DNA of 19,140 nucleotides, taken from Caryophanales bacterium UBA4694. Lineage in GTDB: Bacteria; Bacillota_I; Bacilli_A; RFN20; CAG-288. The notes under the pieces are model-generated. The model saw nothing but the letters and a program-made list of their open reading frames with translations. It ran no database searches and was not told the DNA's origin. How positions within the stretch are numbered: the stretch's first letter is position 1; every line of letters begins with the position of its first letter. A program made the position numbers and the translations under genes. The stretch is from the NCBI GenBank assembly GCA_002404835.1, contig DHKM01000039.1:1-19140 (forward strand), given 5' to 3'. Of the stretch, positions 1 to 9,081 are shown one piece after another.

Positions 1-190
1 ACTTCCCTAGGCTCCCTAATATTTAAACATGCCATCACATGGAAGCGCTTAGAAACATGGGCTGAATTTGCATTTTCATGGCAAAAAGAGCAATGGCATG
101 CGGCCATTTATGGCTTTGAGCTACTTGTTTTGTGACATCTTGTGTTCCCCATCACTGTTTTGAATCAATTCTTCTTCATTTGTTCTCATA
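1..190. other. Left-edge non-coding stretch, nothing identified
   Basis: No plausible coding region is seen here on either strand. The stretch is rich in CATGG/CCATG and GGCATGC-like words and includes a small hairpin, GCCA-TTTA-TGGC at about 103-114. That hairpin is followed only by TTTGAG, so it is not a convincing intrinsic terminator. It probably contains the end of an upstream intergenic region. Confidence 0.4.
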
Positions 191-222
191 AAAAGACCGG
201 ATTTGTTATAAAATAGTTATCA
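184..222 (+). promoter_or_regulatory. Promoter and likely operator of the left XRE gene / hsd operon
   Basis: A -10-like TATAAA lies at 207-212. The -35 is weak: TTCTCA at 183-188 with an 18-base spacer is the best I see. Overlapping the -10 are two direct half-sites, GTTATAA (205-211) and GTTATCA (216-222), 11 bases or one helical turn apart. The word TTTGTTATAA (202-211) recurs exactly at the promoter of the paralogous XRE gene at the other end of the window. A weak -35 with half-sites over the -10 fits autorepression by the XRE protein; that is inference. Confidence 0.5.
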
Positions 223-273
223 GTTGAGACGAAAACGAATTTTGGATTTCTATAGGGAAGGAGTACAGATTGC

Positions 274-462
274 ATGGATTACTCAAAGCTGATCAAGGAA
301 CTGAGAAAAAAACTGATCCTTTCCCAGGCGGAGCTTGCGGATCTTTTAGGCGTCTCCTTCGCTTCCGTGAACCGCTGGGAGATGGGACATCATGAGCCAA
401 CAATTAAGTCAAAGAGAAAGATAGCCGCTCTTTGCAGAAAACACAAAATTAGTACTGATTGA
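274..462 (+). CDS. XRE-family helix-turn-helix transcriptional regulator (62 aa)
   Basis: This is a small single-domain DNA-binding protein of the Cro/C1-type (XRE) family, probably the dimeric repressor of its own operon. The HTH covers nearly the whole protein: the SQAELADLLGVS helix pair and the recognition segment SFASVNRWEMG are at about residues 17-40. The start has an AAGGAG site at 258-263, 10 bases upstream. It lies 47 bases before hsdM on the same strand, the usual place for a controller of a restriction operon. It is closely related along its length to the minus-strand XRE at 18428-18646 (shared SVNRWE.GHHEPT and KRKI.ALC.K.KIS), but ends about ten residues earlier, at a TGA. No effector domain is present. 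Confidence 0.88.
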   Translation: MDYSKLIKELRKKLILSQAELADLLGVSFASVNRWEMGHHEPTIKSKRKIAALCRKHKISTD

Positions 463-495
463 GCAGAGAATAAGATTCGAATTAGCAAACACCGA

Positions 496-502
496 AAAGG
501 AG
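496..502 (+). promoter_or_regulatory. Ribosome binding site of hsdM
   Basis: AAAGGAG lies 7 bases before the ATG at 510. It fixes the hsdM start and shows that hsdM is translated independently of the XRE gene, although the two probably share a transcript. Confidence 0.75.
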
Positions 503-509
503 AATTAAA

Positions 510-2189
510 ATGGCAGTAAAAAAAGAGAAAAAACAGAAGCCCCTTGAACAGGTCCTGATGGAATCATGCAACAAGCTCCGTTCCAACATGAGCGGAATTA
601 ACTACATGTATTTCGTCATGGGATTGGTATTTTTGAAATTCGCCTCACTCAAGTTTGAGAAAAGACGGGAAGAGATATTAAATAGCGAGGATTCTTTTGC
701 CGTGGACATTCCTTCTTTCTACGAGGAAAAGAACGTTTTCTACATTCCAGAGCAGGCGAGATGGAGTCTCATCAAAAACAATGCAAAAAGCAAGAAAATT
801 ACCTTGAAAGTCCTGGAAGGCGGTGAACTCAAGGACAAAGATTTCACCCTTGGCATGCTTATTGACCACGCTTTGGAAGAACTAGAAAAATGCAATTCAC
901 AGCTCAAAGGAGCGCTCCCTGTAGGCACTTATGCCAAAGCAGGACTTCCCGAATCCAACTTTGCTTCCCTTATCGATGAAATCGACAAAATCCATGAAGA
1001 CCCAGAGCATCCGATGAATGACCTCATCGGAAAAACCTATCAGTACATGCTCAATGCATTTGCTATCAAGACCGCTGATGAAAAAGGTGAATTCTACACT
1101 CCAGACAACATCGTTGACTTAATCACCACTTTAATAGAGCCTTACAAAGGGAAGGTATATGACCCCTGCTGCGGTTCCGGCGGCATGTTTATTCAGTCCT
1201 ACAAGTTTGTCGAATCGCATAGAGGCGACGTCAATTCGATTTCTGTCTATGGCCAGGAATCGAATCCGGACACATGGAAACTCGCCAAGATGAACCTCGG
1301 CATTCGCGGAATCCCTGCGAATCTCGGCAAAATAAACGCTGATACGTTCACAAACGACCAGCACAAGGATGAAAAATTCGATTTCATCATCGCAAATCCT
1401 CCATTCAATCTTCCTGATTGGAGAACCAAGAACGAGCTAATTGATGATCCAAGATGGAAAGGCTATGGTGTTCCGCCTGCCTCTAACGCCAACTACGCCT
1501 GGATCCTCCACATGCTCTCAAAGCTCTCCTTAAATGGAGTTGCGGGATTTTTGCTTGCCAATGGAGCTTTAGGAGATACCGATACCACAGAAATCCGAAA
1601 GAATTTGATCAAAAACGGAAAAATCGAAGCCATCATCATCCTCCCTAGAGAGATGTTCTACTACACGGATATTTCCGTGACGCTTTGGATCATGGACAAC
1701 AACAAAGGCCCTAGAAAGGTAATCCAGGATGGGAAAGAAGTTCTTTTGCGTGACAGAACGAACGATGTCCTTTTCATCGATCTCCGAACGAAGGGGCACA
1801 AGACTGCGGAAGGGTATGTCGAGCTCGACGAAACGGAGAGATCTGTCGTAAAGAAAACGCTCAATTCTTGGCAATCCCCTGATTGGAAGGAACTATACAA
1901 AGACATTCCAGAATACTGCCAAAGCTGCACCATTAACGAAATCAGAAACGGAATAACGGACAAAAAACAGAGAGAAGACGGAACGAATATACAAATTCCC
2001 GAAAGCGAATCGCTCTGGTCTTTGGTTCCATCTAAATACATCGAATTTATCGACCATGACCTCGACATCGATTTCAACAAAGAAATGATTCGCATTCAGA
2101 AAGAAATGAAAGAACTGCTCCAAGAAGAAAAAGAATCTCAGAAGAAATTGGAAGAGGCTTTCAGAGGGATCGGATATGGCATTGAGTAG
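510..2189 (+). CDS. hsdM: Type I restriction-modification system methyltransferase subunit HsdM
   Basis: This is an N6-adenine DNA methyltransferase that uses S-adenosylmethionine and works with HsdS to methylate the host copies of a bipartite recognition site. An N-terminal HsdM_N-type helical region covers roughly residues 10-150. It is followed by the characteristic GEFYTP segment, the SAM-binding motif DPCCGSGG (218-225) and the catalytic motif NPPF (296-299). The C-terminal tail is charged and probably coiled-coil (about 520-550), as expected for HsdS contact. At 559 residues it is of normal length and shows no defects. The start at 510 is set by the AAAGGAG site. Its end overlaps hsdS by 14 bases, so the two are translationally coupled. 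The NPPF form of the motif indicates adenine N6 methylation. The target site cannot be read from the sequence. Confidence 0.96.
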   Translation: MAVKKEKKQKPLEQVLMESCNKLRSNMSGINYMYFVMGLVFLKFASLKFEKRREEILNSEDSFAVDIPSFYEEKNVFYIPEQARWSLIKNNAKSKKITLKVLEGGELKDKDFTLGMLIDHALEELEKCNSQLKGALPVGTYAKAGLPESNFASLIDEIDKIHEDPEHPMNDLIGKTYQYMLNAFAIKTADEKGEFYTPDNIVDLITTLIEPYKGKVYDPCCGSGGMFIQSYKFVESHRGDVNSISVYGQESNPDTWKLAKMNLGIRGIPANLGKINADTFTNDQHKDEKFDFIIANPPFNLPDWRTKNELIDDPRWKGYGVPPASNANYAWILHMLSKLSLNGVAGFLLANGALGDTDTTEIRKNLIKNGKIEAIIILPREMFYYTDISVTLWIMDNNKGPRKVIQDGKEVLLRDRTNDVLFIDLRTKGHKTAEGYVELDETERSVVKKTLNSWQSPDWKELYKDIPEYCQSCTINEIRNGITDKKQREDGTNIQIPESESLWSLVPSKYIEFIDHDLDIDFNKEMIRIQKEMKELLQEEKESQKKLEEAFRGIGYGIE

Positions 2190-3285
2190 AGTCAAAATCA
2201 AAGATATTATCAAGGTTTCCGATGAAAAAAACATTAAAGATTTTGACTATGCCTTTTTTGGAATAAACATTAATAAAGAGTTTATGCCTAGTGTTGCTAA
2301 CACAAGCAAAGTCGATAGAAAAAAATATAAGATTTTGCGAAAAAAAAGATTCGTTTTTTCCGGCATGCAGACAGGCCGAGACAATTGCATCCGTATCGGA
2401 ATGTATGGCAATGAAACGCCTGTTCTAGTATCTCCTGCATATACTACTTTCGAAGTTACAAATCCACTAATTCTTCCAGAATACTTTTTCATGATCTTCC
2501 GTTCAAAAGAAATGGATCGTTATGGTGCTTTCTTAAGCGATAGCAGTGTTCGCTCAAACCTAGATTGGGATAGATTTTGTGACATCGAATTGAATGTTCC
2601 TTCTATAGAAATCCAGAAAAAATACGTTGCAATCTATGAAGCGATGCTAGCCAATCTGAAGGCCTACGAAAAGGGATTGGATGACTTAAAACTTGTTTGT
2701 GATGGATATATTGAGAAGCTAATGAAATCCTCACAATTTTCGCAACTGGGAAATCTAATTTCTCGTGTTTCGAGAAAAAATTTAAAAGGTTACAAAAATG
2801 TAATGGGCGTTTGTTCCGATGGTATCTTTATGGCAACCAAAGCTAATACGACAAATATTAACCTAGCCAATTATACATTGGTGCTTATCAATGAATTTGC
2901 TTATAACCCTTCAAGAATAAATTTAGGTTCAATCGCAATCTGCGATAAGGAATGCATCGTTTCGCCAATGTATGAGGTATTTTCAATCAAGAACATTTCT
3001 GTTCTACACCCTCTTTATTTGCATTTTTTGTTAACAAGACCTGAATTTCTTAGATCTACTCTCTTCTATGCGGTCGGTTCAGTAAGAGATACTTTTGATT
3101 TTGACTTGCTAGCTCAAACAAAGATCCCCCTTCCTCCTTATCAAATCCAGGAAAAAATCGTTGCAATTTATGAACAAATTTCAAAGCGGAAAAGCATTGC
3201 CATAAATCTCGAAAACTTAACAAAAGAATTCTGTCCGATTCTCGTAAAAGGGTCCGTTTTAGAAGCGGAGGGCAAGAACCAATGA
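2176..3285 (+). CDS. hsdS: Type I restriction-modification specificity subunit HsdS
   Basis: This subunit recognises the DNA target of the type I complex and holds HsdM and HsdR. The fold is two target-recognition domains (about residues 1-150 and 190-325), each followed by a conserved helical spacer. The end of the first domain, VPSIEIQKKYVAIYEAM, and the end of the second, PPYQIQEKIVAIYEQI, are clear repeats of each other, the hallmark of HsdS half-subunits. At 369 residues it is at the short end for a two-domain HsdS but looks complete. Its ATG lies inside the hsdM end, and its TGA overlaps the ATG of the next gene (ATGA). The recognition domains are more A+T-rich than hsdM, as is common for exchangeable specificity genes. 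I see no duplicate or inverted hsdS fragment nearby that would suggest shuffling. Confidence 0.93.
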   Translation: MALSRVKIKDIIKVSDEKNIKDFDYAFFGININKEFMPSVANTSKVDRKKYKILRKKRFVFSGMQTGRDNCIRIGMYGNETPVLVSPAYTTFEVTNPLILPEYFFMIFRSKEMDRYGAFLSDSSVRSNLDWDRFCDIELNVPSIEIQKKYVAIYEAMLANLKAYEKGLDDLKLVCDGYIEKLMKSSQFSQLGNLISRVSRKNLKGYKNVMGVCSDGIFMATKANTTNINLANYTLVLINEFAYNPSRINLGSIAICDKECIVSPMYEVFSIKNISVLHPLYLHFLLTRPEFLRSTLFYAVGSVRDTFDFDLLAQTKIPLPPYQIQEKIVAIYEQISKRKSIAINLENLTKEFCPILVKGSVLEAEGKNQ

Positions 3286-5051
3286 CAGAATCAGAACAAA
3301 ATGCCTTCATTTTAAGATACCTAACGAATGATCGAACGAACACCGCTTTGCTTTTAAATGGTTCCTGGGGAAGTGGGAAAACGTTTTATATAAAGAATTC
3401 TTTAATTCCTTTTTTAAAGAGCTATAACAAAAAAGCAGTGTATATATCGATGTATGGTATCCAAAACACCGATGCCCTAAGCAAATCAATTTTTGCTGAG
3501 TCTTATTTTCAGATACTAAATAGTAAAGGAGGCACAATTGGCATTGGAATAGCCAAAACGGTTCTTAAGGGAATTGCGAGTTATTTCAATGTGGAAATAG
3601 ATGGAGGAACAAGAGAAATTAAAAAGCTCTCAAAATTCGTGAACCTCAAAGGAAAGCTTCTGATTATCGATGATCTTGAAAGACATGATTCTTCTTTTAA
3701 TATTGTAGAAATACTAGGCTTCATTAATAACCTTTGTGAAAATGATGGTATTAAGATTCTTTTGGTTTGCGATGAAAATTCTTTATTGAGATTTGGACTA
3801 AATGAATCCGATTCCGAAAAGTACAAATCCATCAAGGAGAAGACCATCGGCGATACAATCTATTTCTTTCCAGATATTTCAACTACAATTCCATCAATTA
3901 TCACTTCTTTCAAGTTGGAACATATGCTTGGCAATGAGCAATTGATTCTAAATAAAATTTTAGAAACATCTATATCAAGCAAAATTCTTTGCCACAATTT
4001 CAGAGCAATTTCAAGAGCATGTCAAAAGATGAGTGAGATCATTAAATTTAGTGATTCAATTTATCAAAGTGATTCTGACAAAACTTCTTTCAAAGTTTTT
4101 ATGCTTCACGTGTTTCTAGGTCTGACCTTTTTCTACCTTCGTTTCGCCGAAAACTCCAAGTTAACCTATTCTAGTGACAATCCAATCTTTTCCATCGAAC
4201 TGGGAACCTGGCAATTTCCGCTTTATAAATTTGCATATAACTATTGCATTAATCAAGAATCAAGTCTAATAGATTTTCAAAACGCTCTTTCTGATTTCAG
4301 AAAAAGAAGAAGAATCGAGGATGCGAACGAAGATATAAAGAAAATTAAATCGTATTATTTATTAGAAGATTCAAAACTGAATTCTTGTATCGACAATCTC
4401 TATTTTGATATACAAAAAAACTATGTTCTACCTCAGGAATTCACGGGTTTAGCTACATATTTGATTGCAATAAAGCACTATCTTCATTTTGATAAAGCCG
4501 ACTCCTTACTAGAGTTGATGATTAACAAAACCGAAAAATGTGTTCCATCGAACGAAATCATTGAATCCCTGAGTATTTATTCAGGCTGTTGCCTCGAAAC
4601 AAAAGAAATGGAAGAGGATTTCGAGTCATTTTTAAGAAAAATGAAAACAGTGTTAAATAAAAACAGGGAAGTCCGTTTTGATTGCATTTCAAATTCTGAG
4701 CAATTAATGAAAATCATCAAAAGCGCAAAAAGTAATAAGCAAACATGGATGTCAGATAAGAATGGTTTTGCCAATCATATCAATTTCAGTTCTTTATTCG
4801 ATTATATTTGCAATACAAATTGCACTGTGACTGACATCAACTCCATTCGCTCACTTTTTCTTTACCTTTACACAAACATCAGAAATATTTCTGAATTTTG
4901 CTCAAATGACAAGAACGAGCTTGAGAATTTTAAGATGCGAATAGATGAATTATTGAAGAAAAGCTTCGAAAATAAAAAGACCCGGAAATTACAACTAGAA
5001 TGGCTTTCCCGAGATCTTAATGATTGCATTCAAATCTTACAAAGGAGTTAA
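3282..5051 (+). CDS. KAP-like P-loop NTPase embedded in the hsd operon (589 aa)
   Basis: The N-terminal third is a P-loop NTPase. Walker A is GSWGSGKT at residues 27-34, and the Trp before the Gly-Ser-Gly-Lys is typical of the KAP family. Walker B is IIDDLER at 128-134, matching the KAP pattern hhhDDLDR. The remaining ~400 residues are helical, rich in Ile/Lys/Asn, and not recognised. They may be a sensing or effector region; a hydrophobic stretch near 270-288 could be a single membrane-associated helix but is not convincing. The ATG overlaps the hsdS stop (ATGA), with GGAGGG at 3267-3272 upstream, and the gene's end contains the hsdR ribosome binding site, so it is fully built into the operon. 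Extra ATPase genes between hsdS and hsdR are known in other type I loci (rlo genes, PrrC-like nucleases). No PrrC or RloC nuclease motif is seen here. It is visibly more A+T-rich than hsdM/hsdR. Confidence 0.75.
   Translation: MTESEQNAFILRYLTNDRTNTALLLNGSWGSGKTFYIKNSLIPFLKSYNKKAVYISMYGIQNTDALSKSIFAESYFQILNSKGGTIGIGIAKTVLKGIASYFNVEIDGGTREIKKLSKFVNLKGKLLIIDDLERHDSSFNIVEILGFINNLCENDGIKILLVCDENSLLRFGLNESDSEKYKSIKEKTIGDTIYFFPDISTTIPSIITSFKLEHMLGNEQLILNKILETSISSKILCHNFRAISRACQKMSEIIKFSDSIYQSDSDKTSFKVFMLHVFLGLTFFYLRFAENSKLTYSSDNPIFSIELGTWQFPLYKFAYNYCINQESSLIDFQNALSDFRKRRRIEDANEDIKKIKSYYLLEDSKLNSCIDNLYFDIQKNYVLPQEFTGLATYLIAIKHYLHFDKADSLLELMINKTEKCVPSNEIIESLSIYSGCCLETKEMEEDFESFLRKMKTVLNKNREVRFDCISNSEQLMKIIKSAKSNKQTWMSDKNGFANHINFSSLFDYICNTNCTVTDINSIRSLFLYLYTNIRNISEFCSNDKNELENFKMRIDELLKKSFENKKTRKLQLEWLSRDLNDCIQILQRS
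5041..5047 (+). promoter_or_regulatory. Ribosome binding site that decides the hsdR start
   Basis: AAAGGAG overlaps the last codons of the NTPase gene and lies 8 bases before the ATG at 5056. It favours 5056 over the in-frame ATG at 5020, which lies inside the previous gene without such a site. Confidence 0.75.
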
Positions 5052-5055
5052 CACT

Positions 5056-8000
5056 ATGGAGAAAACCAGTTTCACAGAATCTAGCTTTGAAAATGCAGTT
5101 TTAGAGCTGTTTCAAAATCAAGGGTATGAATATCAATGTGGATATGACATGCATAGAACAAATGATGAGATTCTTTTGATCGATGATTTCAAACGATATT
5201 TGGTTCTCCGGTATTCTTCCTTAAATCTTCAGGAAAGCGAAATCAATTTCATCCTGCACAATCTTCTGTCTTCAAGAGGAACTTCACTTTATTCCACGAT
5301 GAAAGCAACTCTGTCCACTCTGCAAAGCGGAATCACCTTGGACAGAAGTGCCTACGGTTTGAAGAATGAATTTATCGAATACTTCGATTTTTCCAACCCA
5401 GATAACAATATTTTCAAAGTCGTCAACCAATTCGAAGTAAAAGACGCTGCATTGAGAAGACCTGACATCGTCGTTTTTATTAATGGAATCCCGGTCTCCG
5501 TCATCGAATTAAAGACTGTCAGCGAAAAAAGTGTAAAACTTTATTCAGCCTTCGAACAATTGACCATCCGCTATACTCGTGACATCGAAAGCCTGATGAG
5601 ATTCTCCTACTTATCCGTCATCTCCGATGGGGTCAATACAAAATGCGGATCGCTTTTCTCTGATTACAAACACTTCTTCCCATGGAAGTCTACTGATGGA
5701 AAAAGCTATGCAAAGGATGGCGTGGAAAGTTTAACCACGATGGTTTCGGGTTTATTCGACCATGCAACTTTACTGAACGTTATTCAAAATTACATTTACT
5801 TCCCAGACACTTCCAAGACCAATTTGATGGTTCTGCCGAAATATTCCCAGTATTACGCAAGCGAGCTTCTTTTCAAGAACATCAAAGAACATATGCGGCC
5901 GTCTGGCGACGGGAAAGGCGGGACTTATTTCGGCGCAACAGGATGTGGCAAATCCTACACCATGCTTTTCCTTACCAGAAGACTCGTCACTTCACCCGAT
6001 TTGAATTCGCCGACTGTAATTCTTCTCACCGACAGAACGGATTTGGATGATCAGCTTTCGAACACTTTCGAAGCCTCGAAAGAATATCTAGTCGATCGCA
6101 ACACCTTGAACGTAGCATCCAGAGAAGAGTTAAATGAAAAGGTCAGAGGCGTGACAAGCGGCGGCATCTTTTTGATGACCGTTCAGAAGTTCGACGAAAA
6201 CGTAAAGATATTAAGCGACCGCGACAACATCATCTGCATATCTGATGAAGCGCATCGAACGCAAGTCAATTTGGATGCGACTCTAAAGATTGATGAAGAG
6301 GGCATTAGAAAACATTTTGGCTTTGCAACCTACCTCAGAAATTCCTTTCCAAACGCAACGTACGTTGGCTTTACCGGGACTCCGATTGATGCCACCATCA
6401 ATGTTTTTGGACCGATTGTCGCATCTTACAAAATGAAACAGGCAGTCGATGATGGCTCCACTGTTGGCATCGCTCTTCTTTCTGGCCCATCTGCTGTCCG
6501 TTTGGATGAAGCAAAGATGGAAATCGTCGATCGCTATTATTCCGATCAGTTAAGCAACGGAACCAACAAATACGAGGTCAATGAATCAATCAAGGAAATG
6601 TCCAAAATCCGGACAATCATCGATAATGATTCAAGACTCAATTTAGTTGTCGATCATTTCATCAAACATTATGAAGAAAGAGTCAAAGAAGGCTCGACCG
6701 TCAAGGGAAAAGCGATGTTCGTCTGCTACGATAGAAACATTGCCTATAAAGTGTATAAGAAAATCATCGCAAGACGCCCTGAATGGAACGTTCAAAAGAA
6801 AACCCAGGAAGATGAATCAAAGCTTACTTATAGTCAGTTGAACAGACTCAAGCCTATCGAGATGGTAAAACTCGTGGCCACAAGAGGGGCCAACGATGAA
6901 CCCACGCTCTACAATCTGCTTGGTTCCGACAAATACAGAGCTGGATTAGCAACATTGTTCAAAGACGAGAATTCGAATTTTAAGATTGCAATCGTCGTAG
7001 ATATGTGGCTAACAGGTTTTGATTGTGCCTCTTTGGATACCATGTATATCGACAAGCCATTGGAAAAGCATACGCTCATTCAGACTATTTCCCGCGTGAA
7101 CAGAGTATTTGAAGGAAAGGAACAAGGCGTTATCGTTGATTACATAGGAATAGAGGCTTCTTTAGCAAAAGCCATGCAACTTTACGGCGGCGACATCAAC
7201 CCAGTAAGCGAAATTGATGCGTCCTATGTGATTTTCAAAGATCAAATGTCTTTGATTGATGATCTCATGAACGGATTCGATTATTCCAAGTTCGAGTCCG
7301 GAACAGATTTGGACCGACTCCTAACGCTTCAAAAAGGAATGGAGTTCGTCCAGATGAAAGAGGAAAGAGAAACCCGATTCATGGGGTTAACTCAAAGAAT
7401 GAAAAAGGCTTTTGACATCTGTGTTGGAGATTCAAGAATCACCAGTTCCGAAATGTTCAAGCTTCACTTTTACTGTGCAATCCGCTCCGCCATCATGAAG
7501 ATCGGGAAAGAAGGAACGCCTGATGCAGAAAGAATGAACCAAGAGGTCAAAAAGCTTGTTGATGGATGTATTTCCGCATTAAAGAATCAAGAAGAAGGCG
7601 AACAGACAAAAACTGAAATTTTCAGTGAAGACTATCTAAAGAAAATTCAAGGGATTCCTTATAAGAATACTAAATTCAAGATGTTGATTGAGCTGCTTAG
7701 AAAAGCTATAGTCCAGTACTCACACACAAACAAATACAAAGCAGAAGAATTCTCCAAGCGAATGAAGAAAGTCGTCGACAAATACAATAACCGTGATGGT
7801 GAAATCCTTGTTTCAAATGATGACGTAATCAACGATTTTATTGATTCTTTAAGCGAGGAAGCACAAAAGATACTTGAGGATCTCAAAAAGGACTCAGACG
7901 AATTCAAACAAATGGGGATTTCATTTGAAGAGAAAGCTTTCTATGACATCCTTAAGGCAATCAAAGAGAAATACGGATTTGAATACCCCGAGGAAAAGCT

Positions 8001-8226
8001 AATCGAGTTGGCAAAGAAAGTAAAAGTTGCTGTTGACGATAAAGCCAAATACACGGATTGGTCGTCAAAGAGCAATATAAAGGCAAGTCTCCAGTCTGAC
8101 ATAATACGTATCTTAAACCGCAATGGATATCCTCCGGTTTATCTAAACGGTTATCCTCAAAATTACCAAGAAGTCTTTGAGAAAGTGCTCGCACAGGTGG
8201 AAAACTATAAGAAATTTGATGAATAA
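5056..8226 (+). CDS. hsdR: Type I restriction endonuclease subunit HsdR
   Basis: This is the motor and nuclease subunit of the type I complex: it translocates unmethylated DNA with ATP and cuts at a distance. The N-terminal PD-(D/E)xK nuclease has Asp137 and the E151-L-K153 pair in the VIELK segment. The SF2 helicase motor follows: motif I GATGCGKS (293-300), motif II DEAH (397-400), motif III-like GFTGTP, motif V around WLTGFDC and motif VI QTISRVNRV. The C-terminal ~300 residues are helical and charged, as expected for the region that docks on HsdM/HsdS. The protein is 1056 residues, full length, with all key residues present. An extra 12 codons at the 5' end (from 5020) are possible but unsupported by a ribosome binding site. 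It follows the NTPase gene after 4 bases. It should be an active restriction subunit. Confidence 0.95.
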   Translation: MEKTSFTESSFENAVLELFQNQGYEYQCGYDMHRTNDEILLIDDFKRYLVLRYSSLNLQESEINFILHNLLSSRGTSLYSTMKATLSTLQSGITLDRSAYGLKNEFIEYFDFSNPDNNIFKVVNQFEVKDAALRRPDIVVFINGIPVSVIELKTVSEKSVKLYSAFEQLTIRYTRDIESLMRFSYLSVISDGVNTKCGSLFSDYKHFFPWKSTDGKSYAKDGVESLTTMVSGLFDHATLLNVIQNYIYFPDTSKTNLMVLPKYSQYYASELLFKNIKEHMRPSGDGKGGTYFGATGCGKSYTMLFLTRRLVTSPDLNSPTVILLTDRTDLDDQLSNTFEASKEYLVDRNTLNVASREELNEKVRGVTSGGIFLMTVQKFDENVKILSDRDNIICISDEAHRTQVNLDATLKIDEEGIRKHFGFATYLRNSFPNATYVGFTGTPIDATINVFGPIVASYKMKQAVDDGSTVGIALLSGPSAVRLDEAKMEIVDRYYSDQLSNGTNKYEVNESIKEMSKIRTIIDNDSRLNLVVDHFIKHYEERVKEGSTVKGKAMFVCYDRNIAYKVYKKIIARRPEWNVQKKTQEDESKLTYSQLNRLKPIEMVKLVATRGANDEPTLYNLLGSDKYRAGLATLFKDENSNFKIAIVVDMWLTGFDCASLDTMYIDKPLEKHTLIQTISRVNRVFEGKEQGVIVDYIGIEASLAKAMQLYGGDINPVSEIDASYVIFKDQMSLIDDLMNGFDYSKFESGTDLDRLLTLQKGMEFVQMKEERETRFMGLTQRMKKAFDICVGDSRITSSEMFKLHFYCAIRSAIMKIGKEGTPDAERMNQEVKKLVDGCISALKNQEEGEQTKTEIFSEDYLKKIQGIPYKNTKFKMLIELLRKAIVQYSHTNKYKAEEFSKRMKKVVDKYNNRDGEILVSNDDVINDFIDSLSEEAQKILEDLKKDSDEFKQMGISFEEKAFYDILKAIKEKYGFEYPEEKLIELAKKVKVAVDDKAKYTDWSSKSNIKASLQSDIIRILNRNGYPPVYLNGYPQNYQEVFEKVLAQVENYKKFDE

Positions 8227-8277
8227 AAAATGTTTCTAAGAGAAAACCATGAAAAGGTAAATGAAAGGAAAATAGAA

Positions 8278-9081
8278 ATGACTATTCCAGAAAGTTTCAT
8301 AAATTCAGTTGTCTGCATAGGAAATAAAAAAGATAATGGGTTTCTTCCGATGGGAACCGGTTTTATAGTAGGCAGAAAAGCATCCGGAAATGAAAAAAGC
8401 TTCTATCCTTACTTAGTAACAAACAATCATGTTTTATGCAGCTTTTTAAATTCTCCTGAATCGCAAATGGCAATTAGATTGTATGAAAAAGAGACTCATC
8501 TTGTGAAAGTTTATGATGTCGAGAAAAATAAGTTTACTGCTTCCCAAGATCCGAATATTGATATTGCTGTTATACAATTAAGTGGTGATTTCTTGTCGAC
8601 CAAAGTTGAAAATTTTGGCTTGATCGATTTAGATGAAAACACCTATACCTCTAATGAACTCCAAGATAATGGTGGTGGGTGCGGGACTTTAGTATATATG
8701 TTAGGTTTCCCTATGAGACTTATCGAAGATAATTCATGCACACCCTTATGCAGAATCGGTTGTGTTTCGAGAATGGATAAGGTAGAAATAAAGAAATCAA
8801 AGCATTTCCTTCTAGACATACAAAACTTCCCTGGCAATTCCGGTTCACCAATTTTTTGCAGAGGTGAAGTCGCTTCTGTTAATGGCTCCAAACCAGTTCA
8901 AAAAACTGCATTGATAGGGATAGTAAACTCTTACATTCCTTATAGCGAAAGCTTAATAAACTCACAGACTGGCAAAGTAGTAGAAATCAGAACCGAAAAT
9001 AGTGGAATTGCAGTTGCTAATCCAACCGAATTCATTAAGGACTTAATAGAAGAAGACCTGAAAAGCAAAAATCTAGATTAG
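8278..9081 (+). CDS. Trypsin-like serine protease (S1 fold), cytosolic, at end of hsd operon
   Basis: This is a predicted chymotrypsin-fold protease of 267 residues. The triad is readable: His51 in TNNHVL, Asp95 in NIDIAVIQL and Ser188 in FPGNSGSP. No signal peptide, membrane anchor or PDZ domain is present, so it should act in the cytoplasm, unlike DegP/HtrA proteases. I chose the start at 8278 because AAAGGAA (8264-8270) precedes it at 7 bases. An upstream in-frame ATG at 8230 would add 16 residues but has no good site. It follows hsdR by 51 bases on the same strand. Small trypsin-like proteases are known as effector-type modules in bacterial conflict systems. A role cleaving a host or phage protein, or controlling HsdR or the NTPase, is inference. 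Confidence 0.8.
   Translation: MTIPESFINSVVCIGNKKDNGFLPMGTGFIVGRKASGNEKSFYPYLVTNNHVLCSFLNSPESQMAIRLYEKETHLVKVYDVEKNKFTASQDPNIDIAVIQLSGDFLSTKVENFGLIDLDENTYTSNELQDNGGGCGTLVYMLGFPMRLIEDNSCTPLCRIGCVSRMDKVEIKKSKHFLLDIQNFPGNSGSPIFCRGEVASVNGSKPVQKTALIGIVNSYIPYSESLINSQTGKVVEIRTENSGIAVANPTEFIKDLIEEDLKSKNLD

Noticed and set aside
100..116. Intrinsic terminator at the left edge
   Set aside because: Four-base-pair stem and no T-run after it.
2176..3285. Phase-variable hsdS by inversion
   Set aside because: No second hsdS fragment, recombinase gene or long inverted repeat seen.
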